Numbered from the stretch's first letter, positions 34,981 through 44,064 are shown. The stretch is DNA of 64,000 nucleotides from Arthrobacter sp. SLBN-112 (GCF_006715225.1 NZ_VFMU01000001.1:558001-622000); one strand, 5' to 3'. Notes: generated from the sequence alone by a model not told the origin. Translations and numbers: made by a program.

Positions 34981-35859
34981 CTACCCGTCTGCCCCGGGCA
35001 GGCACACTTCCACGAGCTCCCCACTCACGCGGGTCTCGAAAACCGGCTGCCGGGAGGTGGCGGGACCGGCCTTCACTTCGCCCGTGCGCAGCGCGAAAGT
35101 GCTCCGGTGCCAGGGGCAAACCACGCAGGCCTCCCCGGCCATGTCTTTGATCTTGCCTTCATGCAGCGGCCCGGACAGGTGGCTGCAGACGTCGGACAGC
35201 ACGTTGACGGTGCCGCCTTCACGGTGGACCAGCAATGGAATCCCCGCCACCTCGCGCTTATGGAGGCCGCCCTCCGGCAGCTCGGTCAGCGGTGCCAGCG
35301 GATGCCAGCCGGACGGAAAACGGTGCGCGATTTCCTCGCTGTGGTTGACGCCGGCGGCCTGCCGGTATGTGAGGTGTCCGCCCAGGAAGCCGCCGGCGCT
35401 GACTGTGGCAAGCCCCAGATACGCAAGTACCTTGCCGCTGCCCTGGCCGCCCCTGGCCCGCTGGACCAGTGACGCAATGTAGAGCCCGGTTGCCGTGACG
35501 TTGGCTGCTGCATGCACCAGGCCCACCCTCTGCTGCTGCGGATGCAGCTGCGTCCAGTCGGTGAGTCCGGCCAGCGCAGAGGGAAGCACACTTGCGGTAC
35601 CCACACCGATCAACAGCCTGGCAGCTTTCTCACCACCCGGAACGGCATCAAGGACACCGGCCGAGAGCCAGGCGCCGATGGGGACCTGCACTGCAAGGGG
35701 GTGCACCGGGTGGCCGATGGGAACGCCATGCAGGAGGTCGCGGGCCCACTGTGGCTTGATGACCTTCTTGACGGCTTTCCGAACGCTCTTGGCCAGCGGG
35801 TCCAGCCATTCAGCTTCCTCAAGACGGGTGACAAGCTCAAGTGCAGGCAGCGGCTTCAT
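34981..35859 (-). CDS. DUF2231 membrane protein with C-terminal Rieske domain
   Basis: Membrane redox protein, 292 aa. Residues 40-170 hold four hydrophobic segments of the DUF2231 type (GHPVHPLAVQVPIGAW, GEKAARLLIGVG, AAANVTATGLYIASLV, LGLATVSAGGFLGGHLTY). Residues 190-290 form a Rieske [2Fe-2S] domain with cluster ligands in DVCSHLSGPLHEG (C, H) and CVVCPWHRSTF (C, H). ATG 35859 lies after AAGGGG. The partner electron donor or acceptor is unknown. It is on the same strand as, but 78 bp upstream of, the small membrane protein gene. Confidence 0.88.
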   Translation of the reverse strand: MKPLPALELVTRLEEAEWLDPLAKSVRKAVKKVIKPQWARDLLHGVPIGHPVHPLAVQVPIGAWLSAGVLDAVPGGEKAARLLIGVGTASVLPSALAGLTDWTQLHPQQQRVGLVHAAANVTATGLYIASLVQRARGGQGSGKVLAYLGLATVSAGGFLGGHLTYRQAAGVNHSEEIAHRFPSGWHPLAPLTELPEGGLHKREVAGIPLLVHREGGTVNVLSDVCSHLSGPLHEGKIKDMAGEACVVCPWHRSTFALRTGEVKAGPATSRQPVFETRVSGELVEVCLPGADG

Positions 35860-35962
35860 GTGTGTCCCCTTACCCCGTTTCCAGGTATCCAGTCGATGCC
35901 CGAGAGCATAGTCCTGGATCAGGAGGGGGAACAGTGCTGGGCCGGAAGTCAGGTGGCAACGG

Positions 35963-36262
35963 TCAGCGCAGGGGTGACCCCAGCACCGTGAACCGGTGGC
36001 CTCCCATCTCCCCGGACAGCAGTGGCATCGCCTCGGCGATCGCGGCCCTGGTGATGTCCAGTTCCAGCGATGCCCGGTGGGCCTCCGCCGATTCCCACAG
36101 TTCGGAAACGAAAACGGTGTCCGGCATGTCATCGTTGATGCCCACCTCATAAAGGAGGCAGCCGGCGTCCTTCATTCCGGTCTTGGGTCGCAGCAGGATG
36201 GCCACGAGGGCGTCGCGCTGGCCGGGCTTGGTTCCAAGTACTCCCACATTGGCAAATGTCAT
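35963..36262 (-). CDS. Antibiotic biosynthesis monooxygenase (ABM) domain protein
   Basis: 99-aa ferredoxin-like protein of the ABM/Dabb type: ANVGVLGTKPGQRDALVAILL at the N-terminus, AGCLLYEVGINDDMPDTVFVSELWESAEAHRASLE in the middle. ATG 36262 is chosen to match the usual length; ATG 36283 is possible and longer frames reaching 36490 are not. A small stand-alone quinol-type monooxygenase is the likely role; the substrate is unknown. Confidence 0.78.
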   Translation of the reverse strand: MTFANVGVLGTKPGQRDALVAILLRPKTGMKDAGCLLYEVGINDDMPDTVFVSELWESAEAHRASLELDITRAAIAEAMPLLSGEMGGHRFTVLGSPLR

Positions 36263-36575
36263 AGGGACAGTGTGCAGTACCATCCGGACAACGGTCCCGG
36301 CCCACAGCCGTACCCTCGCAGGCTCTTGAAATCTCTGCGCAAGTAGGGTAGGCCGCCCCCTAGCGCAGCGTTGGACACAGGCGGAGGATTGAACGACCGG
36401 ATCACCACTCACAGCGAAGCGGAAGGGTCCGGAGTCGAAGCCGCCCGCATTTCCGGGCTGGCAGTTAAATGGGGCGGGCAGTGCCGCCATGCTGTATCAG
36501 TGAAAATGCTTATTATGTGACGGCTTCAGGCTGCCCGCAAAGGTGAATCGCACCCTTTGAGGAGCAACGAGAAAT
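36263..36575. other. Intergenic region between diverging genes
   Basis: 313 bp without a supported gene. It must hold promoters for the monooxygenase and the secreted protein; the part near 36490-36530 is A/T-rich (TGAAAATGCTTATTATGTG), fitting a promoter for the gene at 36576, whose ATG follows GAGGAG. No RNA gene or clear operator seen. Confidence 0.5.
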
Positions 36576-37130
36576 ATGTCCAACACGCAAAAAAACCACT
36601 CGACCCGGGCAAAGGTGGCCCTGGTTCCGGTTCTGTCATTAGGTATGTTCGGAGGTTTCCTGGCTCTGGCCGCACCGGCCAATGCCGAAACCAGCCGCTA
36701 CGGCTGTACGGTCGACCCGCTTGATCCAGAGGACCTCCGCGGCGACAAAGTCGACTTCAGTATTAAGGTCGATTGCAACGGCGAAAAGACCGTCGAGATC
36801 CGCCAGTGGATCTATGAGGACGAACGAGGTCATCACCACGACGACCGCCTGGCGGAAAGGACGGTCAGCGTGGATTTTGACCGTCATGACGACGCAACGA
36901 CTATTCACTGCTACGTGGATTTCGGCGACGACCATGGACGCCATGACTACGCGATGAATAAGCACGACGACTGTGAAGATCTCGAAATGGATGACCGCAA
37001 ACATGACCGCAAGGTTGAAGAGGTCTACCAACTCGTCTCCTTCCGTGTTCAGAACCACGGCGGACACTGGTCCGACTGGACTGATGGGGAGAAGAGCGCC
37101 GTAGTGGAAGTGGACCATCACGGGCACTAG
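36576..37130 (+). CDS. Secreted His/Asp-rich protein of unknown function
   Basis: Exported 184-aa protein: a signal peptide of about 37 residues ends at APANA. The mature part has four Cys (RYGCT, KVDCN, IHCYV, DDCED) and clusters of His/Asp/Glu (ERGHHHDDR, FDRHDDATT, KHDDCEDLEMDDRKHDRK, DHHGH), 14 His in all, suggesting divalent-metal binding. Codon use looks less GC-biased than neighbouring genes, which may mean acquisition or low expression. No recognised domain. It ends with a perfect terminator. Confidence 0.75.
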   Translation: MSNTQKNHSTRAKVALVPVLSLGMFGGFLALAAPANAETSRYGCTVDPLDPEDLRGDKVDFSIKVDCNGEKTVEIRQWIYEDERGHHHDDRLAERTVSVDFDRHDDATTIHCYVDFGDDHGRHDYAMNKHDDCEDLEMDDRKHDRKVEEVYQLVSFRVQNHGGHWSDWTDGEKSAVVEVDHHGH

Positions 37131-37153
37131 GCCTTGGACGCCCGCACCCGCAA

Positions 37154-37190
37154 AGTAAGGAGCCAGGGCCGGCGCCCCTGGCTCCTTACT
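37154..37190. terminator. Strong bidirectional terminator
   Basis: Perfect 15-bp stem, arms 37154-37168 and 37176-37190 (AGTAAGGAGCCAGGG and its complement), between the secreted protein gene and the converging regulator gene. Confidence 0.85.
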
Positions 37191-37202
37191 GCTCTTGCCG
37201 CT

Positions 37203-38222
37203 TCACTCAGCGGCACCCAGGCTTCCAGCATGGACGACGGCGCCACTCGCCGTCGTGTCTTCCTTCAGCATCCAGCCCACTCGCTTGACCGTCCGCAGCA
37301 TCACCGCGCTCTCCACGATCTCAATGCCGGGAACCTTCTGCTGCAGCGCCAGCTCGGCGGACATGACGTCGGCCAGCGTGTGCAGCCACATGATGATCAC
37401 GAAGTTGGTGGGCCCGGTGGTGGAGGCACTGAGCCGGACATTGCTGATGGTGCGGATTCCGGCGGCAGCTGCCTCATGCTGCCCCGCCGGAACGTTGACG
37501 AACCACTGGCACGTCACCGGGAAGGACGAATACCGCTGGGCGATTTCGCAGCGGAACGACAGGATGCCGCTGGCCAGCACCCGGTTCAACTGGCGCTGCA
37601 CGGTCGCCGGATGACGGCCAAGGGCGCGGGCGATGTCGGCAGCCGTTGCGCGGCCGTCCCTGGCAAGGAACGGCATCAGGTCGAGATGGCTTTGCGGAAG
37701 TTGCGCCGGCTGAACGGAGGCCGGACCAGCCGGGGCGGCAAGAGTCCGGAGCGTGGCAAGCTGTGAACGGCTAAGGACATTCAGCCGCCAGTCGTCGCCA
37801 CTGCTGTGCAGCCGGGTACAGAGGGCCACCTGGTATTTGGTGAGCCCCTCAATAGCCTTGAGCCTGGTGATGACCCTGTCGCTGAACTCCTCCAGTGACC
37901 GCGTAATCACCGTCAGCATCAGGTCCCTGTTGCTGGCCGCCTCCTCCACCGTGATGATCTCCGGAACGGCGGCCAGTTCCGCCGTAACACTGTCCCGCCG
38001 GTTCATCTCGCAGTCCACCGCCACGTAGGCCAGGAGCATCTGCTTCGGGTCGCCCGCGAGGTGTGCCGTCACCCATGCGGCGCCGCTGGCGGCAAGCCGT
38101 TCCCAACGGGCTGCCAGCGTGGTGGCATGCACATCCAGCACCCTGGCGGCATCCGCCCAGCCCAGGCGCGGCGCGGCCTGCAGGACCTGGATCAGGGCAA
38201 GATCATCCTCGCTGAGCTCCAT
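37203..38222 (-). CDS. Tandem Lrp/AsnC-type transcriptional regulator
   Basis: 339 aa carrying two AsnC-like modules. First HTH near residues 5-45 (ALIQVLQAAPRLGWADAARVLDVHATTLAARWERL) with a RAM-type domain, then a second HTH (LMPFLARDGRATAADIARALGRHPATVQRQLNRVL) followed by another effector domain. ATG 38222 follows GAAGGA by 6 nt; an earlier ATG at 38240 is possible. It is divergent from the amidohydrolase/MHS transporter pair, which it likely controls. Confidence 0.87.
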   Translation of the reverse strand: MELSEDDLALIQVLQAAPRLGWADAARVLDVHATTLAARWERLAASGAAWVTAHLAGDPKQMLLAYVAVDCEMNRRDSVTAELAAVPEIITVEEAASNRDLMLTVITRSLEEFSDRVITRLKAIEGLTKYQVALCTRLHSSGDDWRLNVLSRSQLATLRTLAAPAGPASVQPAQLPQSHLDLMPFLARDGRATAADIARALGRHPATVQRQLNRVLASGILSFRCEIAQRYSSFPVTCQWFVNVPAGQHEAAAAGIRTISNVRLSASTTGPTNFVIIMWLHTLADVMSAELALQQKVPGIEIVESAVMLRTVKRVGWMLKEDTTASGAVVHAGSLGAAE

Positions 38223-38358
38223 CACACTTCCTTCACTCATGCATAGATCCTGCCGAGAAGCAGTCTCCACTGAATAATTACTGCGCTTTTGCTACATGTG
38301 AACCACGCCACTTCAGAATAGTCCCTAAGCCCCGATGCCCATATCCAAGGAGTGACAC

Positions 38359-39618
38359 GTGCCCATAATCGACGACGCCAAGGACCTGCAGGAAGACCTC
38401 ACCAGGCTCCGCCATGACCTGCACCGGCGGCCGGAAATCGGCCTCCACCTCCCCCGCACACAGGAGCGCGTCCTTCAGGCGCTGGACGGACTTCCCTACG
38501 AGATCACCCTGGGCAAGGACACGACGTCGGTCACTGCGGTCCTGCGCGGCGGGCACCCGGCTGCCGGGGAACCGGGAACCGGAGGGCAAAGGAATGCCGG
38601 CGGCAGCAATGCCCGCCCTGCCGTCCTGCTCCGCGCCGATATGGACGGGTTGCCTGTTCAGGAAAAGACCGGTGTTGCCTTCACTTCCCAGGCCGATGGT
38701 GCCATGCACGCCTGCGGCCATGACCTGCACACCTCCATGCTCGCCGGTGCCGCCACCCTCCTTGCGGAGAAGAGGCACCAGCTGCACGGCGATGTGGTCC
38801 TGATGTTCCAGCCGGGCGAGGAAGGCTTCGACGGCGCCAGCTTCATGCTGCGCGAGGGCGTCCTTGACGCTGCCGGACCCCGGGTCCAGGCAGCCTACGG
38901 CATGCACGTGTTCTCCTCCCTCGAGCCGCACGGCACCTTCTGCACCAAGCCCGGCGTCATGCTCAGCGCCTCCGACGGCCTGGAAGTCACGGTGCTTGGC
39001 GCCGGCGGCCACGGTTCGGCCCCGCACTCGGCGAAGGATCCCGTCACGGTGGCCGCGGAAATGGTGACGGCCCTGCAGGTGATGGTCACCCGGCAGTTCA
39101 ATATGTTCGATCCCGTGGTCCTGTCCGTGGGTGTGCTCCACGCCGGCACCAAGCGGAACGTCATCCCGGAATCGGCCCGCATCGAGGCCACCATCCGGAC
39201 GTTCTCCGAAGCATCGCGCCTAAAGATGATGGAGGCCGTACCGCGGCTGCTCAAGGGGATCGCGGCCGCGCACGGGGTGGAGGTCGCCGTCGACTACCTG
39301 CAGGAATACCCCCTCACCATCACCAACGAGGACGAAACCCACACCGCCGAAAAGGTGATCACCGAGCTCTTCGGCGAGCGCCGCCTCTCGCGCTGGGCCA
39401 CTCCCCTCAGCGGCTCGGAAGACTTCTCCCGGGTCCTCGAGGAGGTGCCCGGCACGTTCGTAGGGCTCAGCGCCGTCGCCCCGGGCGGCGATCCGGCAAC
39501 CTCGCCGTTCAACCATTCGCCGTACGCAACGTTCGACGACGGCGTGCTGGCTGACGGGGCCGCCCTCTATGCGGAACTCGCCATCTCCCGGCTGGCCGCA
39601 CTTTCGCAGGCCGCCTAA
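38359..39618 (+). CDS. M20-family amidohydrolase/peptidase
   Basis: Metal-dependent hydrolase of N-acyl amino acids or related amides, 419 aa. Motifs: LRADMDGLPVQEKTG (metal Asp), GCAMHACGHDLHTSML-type block with HACGHD, QPGEEGFDGASFML (catalytic Glu) and the dimerisation domain around GGHGSAPHSAKDP. It starts with GTG and the MFS gene follows 55 bp later, so hydrolysis and uptake of one amide/peptide-like compound is likely. The substrate is unknown. Confidence 0.9.
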   Translation: MPIIDDAKDLQEDLTRLRHDLHRRPEIGLHLPRTQERVLQALDGLPYEITLGKDTTSVTAVLRGGHPAAGEPGTGGQRNAGGSNARPAVLLRADMDGLPVQEKTGVAFTSQADGAMHACGHDLHTSMLAGAATLLAEKRHQLHGDVVLMFQPGEEGFDGASFMLREGVLDAAGPRVQAAYGMHVFSSLEPHGTFCTKPGVMLSASDGLEVTVLGAGGHGSAPHSAKDPVTVAAEMVTALQVMVTRQFNMFDPVVLSVGVLHAGTKRNVIPESARIEATIRTFSEASRLKMMEAVPRLLKGIAAAHGVEVAVDYLQEYPLTITNEDETHTAEKVITELFGERRLSRWATPLSGSEDFSRVLEEVPGTFVGLSAVAPGGDPATSPFNHSPYATFDDGVLADGAALYAELAISRLAALSQAA

Positions 39619-39673
39619 GGCCGGCAGCAGCTCCACCGGTATCCCCCAGACCCAACCGACCAGGAAGAAAACC

Positions 39674-40963
39674 ATGTCCGTTGCAGCAACCAAGGCACAG
39701 ACTGGGCGCATGTCCACCGCCAAAACCGTCATCGGCACCGGCATCGGCAACGCCGTTGAGTGGTACGACTGGGCCATCTACGCCACGTTCACCCCCTTCA
39801 TCGCCAGCCAGCTGTTCAGCAAGGCGGACCCCGCGTCGGCCGTCCTGTCCACCCTGGCGATCTTCGCCGTCGGCTTCGTCGCCCGGCCCTTTGGCGGTTT
39901 CCTCTTCGGCTGGATCGGCGACCGCGTGGGCCGGAAGACGTCGATGACCCTCGCCGTCGGCCTCGCCTCACTGGGCAGCCTGATGATCGGCGTCGCCCCC
40001 ACCTTCGCCAGCGTCGGGGCGTTCGCTTCCCTCATGCTGCTGGTGGCACGGCTGGTGCAGGGCCTGGCGCACGGCGGTGAGCTGCCGTCGTCGCAAACGT
40101 ACCTGTCCGAGATGGCTCCCAAGGAGCACCGCGGTTTCTGGGCCACCCTGATCTACACGTCAGGGACCGTGGGCATCCTCTTCGGCACCCTGCTGGGCGC
40201 CGTCCTGAACATGAGCCTGAGCACCGAGGCCATGAACGCGTGGGGCTGGCGGATCCCGTTCCTGATCGGCGCCGCCATGGGCCTGTATGCACTGATCATG
40301 CGGTCGCGGCTGCACGAAACCGAGGCCTTTGAAGGTGAAGCCACCTCCGAACGGCGCGCCCCGATCTGGCCGCAGATCATCCGGTACCGCAAGCAGGCGC
40401 TGCAGGTCATCGGCCTGACGGTGGGTCTCACGGTGATCTACTACATCTGGGGCGTGGTGGCCCCGAGCTACGCCACCACTGCCTTGAAGATCGACCGCGG
40501 CGAGGCGCTGTGGGCCGGCGTCATCGCCAACATCGTGTTCATCGCCGCCCTGCCGGTGTGGGGCAAGCTCTCGGACCGGATCGGCCGCAAGAAGGTTCTC
40601 TGGGCCGGCGCCACCGGCTCCGCTGTCATGCACTTCCCCATGACCTGGCTGCTGAAGGATTCCGCCTGGCAGCTGGCGGTCAGCATGTCCGTGATGCTCG
40701 TCTTCATTGCCGCGAGCGCCGCCATCGTCCCGGCCGTATACGCCGAATTGTTCCCGACGTCCATCCGCACCGTGGGAGTGGGCGTCCCCTACTCCATCTG
40801 CGTGGCAGTATTCGGCGGCACCGCGCCCTACCTGCAGCAGTGGCTCGGGTCCTCGCTGGGTGCGCCGCAGGTGTTCAACGTCTACGCCGTGCTGCTGCTG
40901 GTGGTCAGCGCCGCGTTCGTGTTCACCATCCCCGAAACCAAGGGCAAGGACCTGACACACTAG
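39674..40963 (+). CDS. MHS-family MFS transporter
   Basis: 429-aa major facilitator of the metabolite:H+ symporter family (organic acids, betaines). It has the MHS start GIGNAVEWYDWAIYATF, the loop 2-3 motif DRVGRKTSMTL, GLAHGGELPSSQTYLSEMAP, and about 12 membrane segments. AGGAAG lies 9 nt upstream of ATG 39674. It forms an operon with the M20 hydrolase, probably importing its substrate or a product-related acid. Confidence 0.9.
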   Translation: MSVAATKAQTGRMSTAKTVIGTGIGNAVEWYDWAIYATFTPFIASQLFSKADPASAVLSTLAIFAVGFVARPFGGFLFGWIGDRVGRKTSMTLAVGLASLGSLMIGVAPTFASVGAFASLMLLVARLVQGLAHGGELPSSQTYLSEMAPKEHRGFWATLIYTSGTVGILFGTLLGAVLNMSLSTEAMNAWGWRIPFLIGAAMGLYALIMRSRLHETEAFEGEATSERRAPIWPQIIRYRKQALQVIGLTVGLTVIYYIWGVVAPSYATTALKIDRGEALWAGVIANIVFIAALPVWGKLSDRIGRKKVLWAGATGSAVMHFPMTWLLKDSAWQLAVSMSVMLVFIAASAAIVPAVYAELFPTSIRTVGVGVPYSICVAVFGGTAPYLQQWLGSSLGAPQVFNVYAVLLLVVSAAFVFTIPETKGKDLTH

Positions 40964-40980
40964 GCATCCCATAGGCAGCA

Positions 40981-41014
40981 AGGTCCCCGGCGCCGTTAGG
41001 TGCGCCGGGGACCT
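40981..41014. terminator. Strong bidirectional terminator
   Basis: Perfect 13-bp stem AGGTCCCCGGCGC (40981-40993) with complement 41002-41014 and an 8-nt loop; it ends the amidohydrolase/MHS operon opposite the MBL gene. Confidence 0.85.
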
Positions 41015-41043
41015 CTTGCGTTTGTTACTGCGGGCTGCCACCG

Positions 41044-41787
41044 TCAGTGCGCGCCAATCTTCAGCGCCTCGCGAACTGCAGCTTCCGCCCCTTGCTTCCA
41101 GGGCTCGCCGTGGCCCGGCAGCAACGTGGTGGCCCCCGTGGCGGCAATGGCCTCCAGCGATGCCAGCGCCTGCCCGGTGTCCTTGGTGGCGGCGGAGGCC
41201 ACGATCTGCGGTCCGGCCTCACCGGTGTAGGGATCCAGGGTCACCAGGGCGTCGCCGGTGAGGAGGATGCCCCGGTCCGGGAGGTGGAGGATGCAGTGCC
41301 CGTCCGTGTGGCCGGGAGTATGGACGACGGCGGGACGGCCAGTCAGTCCGTCCGCGACCCCGGCGCCTAATGGCTGTGTGTCGGAGATGCCCTTGACGGC
41401 CAGGGCACCTGCCGCTGCCATGCTGCCGAGCCGGGGCAGCGATTTGGGGTGGGTGAACGGGTAGAGGAACCTGTTCCGCTGCGGCTTGTAGCGGTAGGGA
41501 TGCGCTGCCAGTCTGGCGTCCCCTTGATGCACCAGCACCGGGATCCCCCACTGCCGGCGGGCCCGCAGCGCGAATCCCACGTGGTCGAAGTGGCCGTGCG
41601 TGAGGACCAGGGCCTTGACGTCCTGCGGGCGCCGGTTCCGTTCCTCAAGGAGCTGGGTGAGCATGGGCCACATGGTGGGCAGGCCCGCGTCCACCAGGGT
41701 CACGCCGTGGTCGTCCTCGATCACATAGCAGTTGACGTTGGCGTGGGTAATCAGGTGAACGCCGTCTGCGACGCTGGGGATGATCAT
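41044..41787 (-). CDS. MBL-fold metallo-hydrolase
   Basis: 247-aa zinc-dependent hydrolase: LTHGHFDHVG (metal ligands), HTPGHTDGHCILHLPDRG, LLTGDALVTLDPYTG and LPGHGEPW. It resembles the hydrolase at 33217-34050 in architecture (both short, secreted-signal-free) but is not an obvious duplicate. It stands alone on the minus strand, with no operon partner. Substrate unknown. Confidence 0.88.
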   Translation of the reverse strand: MIIPSVADGVHLITHANVNCYVIEDDHGVTLVDAGLPTMWPMLTQLLEERNRRPQDVKALVLTHGHFDHVGFALRARRQWGIPVLVHQGDARLAAHPYRYKPQRNRFLYPFTHPKSLPRLGSMAAAGALAVKGISDTQPLGAGVADGLTGRPAVVHTPGHTDGHCILHLPDRGILLTGDALVTLDPYTGEAGPQIVASAATKDTGQALASLEAIAATGATTLLPGHGEPWKQGAEAAVREALKIGAH

Positions 41788-41914
41788 TGCCGGGGGCTCC
41801 TTCAGGCGGGCTGCTTGGTCACTGTCCCCTGGACGTACCCAGCAACAGGCAGACTGAAGCCTCAGGCGGACACTTGTCCTGTCCCATGTGTCCCAGCCCC
41901 GGTGGTGCCGAGGG

Positions 41915-42961
41915 CTAGTGCCGGGGAGGCCCGATGGAAGAGCGGCTCACCAGCGGGCAGCCCAAAATGGTCGGGCGAACCGCCGTTTGGGGCAGGTCGG
42001 ATTTGCCCTCTATCGCATCAATCAGATGCTCTGTGGCCCAGGCTCCCATGGCATAGTGCGGCAAGGCCACGGTGGTCAGGCCCGGATGGAGATTGGCGGC
42101 GATCAGTTCCTGGTCGTCGAAGCCGACGACTGAAAGGTCGGCGGGGATGGAGAGCCCCAGCTCGGCGGCGGCGCGGTAGGCTCCCATTGCCATGCGGTCG
42201 TTGTAGCAGAACAGGCCAGTGGGCGGCTCCTCCCCTGCGAGGATCCGCAGCGCCGCCTCATAGCCGCCCTGCGCATCGGAGGCCGCGGACTCGACAGGTG
42301 CCGCGTCGCCGTCGATCCCCGCTTCAGTCAGTGTGGTGCGGAAGGCTTGAAGCCGCTGGCGGGTTGAGGGTACGTCAGTGGTGTTGTTGTTGATGAAACC
42401 GATCCGGGCGTGGCCGGCTTCAAGGAGCGCGCGCACGGCAACTCGGGCACCCCCTGTTTCATCGGGGATGACAGCGATGATGTCACCGTCGGCCGCTACG
42501 GAATCGACCAGGATGGAGGGCACGCTGCCGAGGTTTGGCGGCAGCTCAACGCTGCGGTGGTACATGGTGGCGTAGAGGATTCCGTCCACCCGGCGCTCCA
42601 GGAGGGCCTCGACGTCGGCCTGCCGGGATTCCAGGCTGGCTGAGCCGGAGGTGTTGATGACCATGAGGTTGTACCCGCGCGCCCTGGCGGCTTCATCCGC
42701 GCCGAGGATGATCCTTCCAGCGTGGGGCGTGGTGGCGATGTCCTCGCTGAGCAGGCCCAGCAGCCCGGTCCTCTGGGTGCGGAGGGCCTGGGCCAGGCGG
42801 TTGGGCCCATAACCCAACTGTTCCGCGGCGGACCGCACCTTGTTCCGGGTTTCCTGGCTTACCCTCGCGTAGGACACCTCGTTGAGGACGTGTGAAACGG
42901 TGGTGGCGGACACGCCGGCGGCCACGGCTACGTCCTTGATGCCAATATTCCTGTTGCTCAT
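41915..42961 (-). CDS. LacI-family transcriptional regulator
   Basis: 348-aa sugar-responsive regulator: HTH IKDVAVAAGVSATTVSHVLNEVSYARVS at the N-terminus, hinge helix GPNRLAQALRTQRT, and a periplasmic-binding-type effector domain (GLLGLLSEDIATTPHAGRIILG to CPLVSRSS). Unusually, it is not next to sugar genes: the neighbours are an MBL hydrolase and a lipoprotein. Its target is unknown; the RG-type palindromes at 9444 and 15549 are too distant to assign to it. Confidence 0.9.
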   Translation of the reverse strand: MSNRNIGIKDVAVAAGVSATTVSHVLNEVSYARVSQETRNKVRSAAEQLGYGPNRLAQALRTQRTGLLGLLSEDIATTPHAGRIILGADEAARARGYNLMVINTSGSASLESRQADVEALLERRVDGILYATMYHRSVELPPNLGSVPSILVDSVAADGDIIAVIPDETGGARVAVRALLEAGHARIGFINNNTTDVPSTRQRLQAFRTTLTEAGIDGDAAPVESAASDAQGGYEAALRILAGEEPPTGLFCYNDRMAMGAYRAAAELGLSIPADLSVVGFDDQELIAANLHPGLTTVALPHYAMGAWATEHLIDAIEGKSDLPQTAVRPTILGCPLVSRSSIGPPRH

Positions 42962-43073
42962 CTGTCTCGGACGTCCTCATGTTTGGATGCTGCCGCGGGG
43001 GTTACCAGTAGGCTACTCGTTCCTGGTCCACACCTTGACGGCTCAGAGCGTCATGCTGCAATGCAATGAAGTG

Positions 43074-43934
43074 TCAGGCAGCCACCGGCAGCACCAGGAG
43101 ATACCCGGCAGGCAGGCTGCTGCTCCAGCGGCGCGGCTCGCGGACCACGAACTGCGTGGCCAGCTCCCCGGGCGTGAGCATGCTGTTGGGGACAGGCGAC
43201 GGCCCCCACTGTCCGCTGCCGTACGGGTAGAGCGGGTCGAGGACGCGGATGCCGGTCACGGCGAAGTCGGCGAACTGCCGGGGGTCGCCGAGGGACTCGA
43301 ATCCGCTCATCACCCAGGCATGGCGCCCGCTCCACATGACCAGCCCCACCGGACGGCCCGTGTCAGCGATGGCACGGGCAGCGGTTCGAACCGCCTCGCC
43401 ATAGTCGGCAATGCTCACCACGCGGTAGGGCCCCATCCCCGATTCCGTCAGCACCTGCGCCCAGCCGAACGGGTTGGCGCCATTGAACGAATCAGAGGAG
43501 CGGGCGCGGGCCATCTCCCACAATTGACCCTGCTGCGTGGAGTCAGCCCAGGTTCCACCGCCCGTGTCGTCGATAAGGTTGTGCGCCATCTGGATGCTCG
43601 CCGCCACGCACCAGTCGAAGGTGTACTGCGGAACGAAGTCCCCCTCCCGATAGAGGTTCAGGGCGAACGGCTGCGGCGCTGGGGCAGGGGCAGGGGCTTG
43701 GGCGGGGACCGGTTCGGGGCTTGGAGTCGTCGCCGGCTCAAGGGGAGCCGGCGGTGCTGCAAGGGCGGTACCCCCCGACGCGTCTTCAGGCGGCCCCGCC
43801 TCAACCGATGCGGCGCTGGAAGCGGAGGCAGCTGGGCCGCCATCCTCCTGCGGCCCCGCGACCGGAATGCAGGCGGTGAGGAATCCGGCCAGGGCGACGA
43901 GCCAGGCCACAAGACGCAGACGGGCACCGGTCAT
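43074..43934 (-). CDS. Lipoprotein with cysteine-peptidase-like (C39/papain-like) domain
   Basis: Membrane-anchored 286-aa protein. Lipobox LTAC with Cys22; a Pro/Ala-rich linker to about residue 90; then a globular domain with YTFDWCVAASIQM (Cys109), GRHAWVMSGF (His205) and VLDPLYPYG (Asp233), an order and spacing like C39-type cysteine peptidases. A Gln six residues before Cys109 could form the oxyanion hole. No leader-peptide exporter or substrate gene adjoins, so an envelope protease or peptidase-like function is inferred. Confidence 0.7.
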   Translation of the reverse strand: MTGARLRLVAWLVALAGFLTACIPVAGPQEDGGPAASASSAASVEAGPPEDASGGTALAAPPAPLEPATTPSPEPVPAQAPAPAPAPQPFALNLYREGDFVPQYTFDWCVAASIQMAHNLIDDTGGGTWADSTQQGQLWEMARARSSDSFNGANPFGWAQVLTESGMGPYRVVSIADYGEAVRTAARAIADTGRPVGLVMWSGRHAWVMSGFESLGDPRQFADFAVTGIRVLDPLYPYGSGQWGPSPVPNSMLTPGELATQFVVREPRRWSSSLPAGYLLVLPVAA

Positions 43935-44028
43935 GATCGCTCGAGTCCATTCCTGTTGAGCTGGCTTACCTCATACCAGTCTCCTGCCCTTGGCTCCCCT
44001 TGACTACCCCACCCGCGTTCCCTACACT

Positions 44029-44043
44029 TTTCATAAAGCAGAA
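44029..44043. promoter_or_regulatory. IclR-type site, upstream copy
   Basis: TTTCATAAAGCAGAA, a 12/15 match to the site at 44050-44064, with its centre 21 bp (two helical turns) from it. Likely the second dimer position for an IclR-family repressor. Confidence 0.5.
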
Positions 44044-44049
44044 TCTAAA

Positions 44050-44064
44050 TTCCACAAAGCGGAA
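44050..44064. promoter_or_regulatory. IclR-type operator of the glyoxylate/allantoin operon
   Basis: TTCCACAAAGCGGAA, a TTCC-N7-GGAA dyad 62 bp before hyi. The same element, TTCCATGATGCGGAA, occurs upstream of uraD at 56345-56359. The IclR regulator at 57372 is the candidate protein. Confidence 0.6.
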
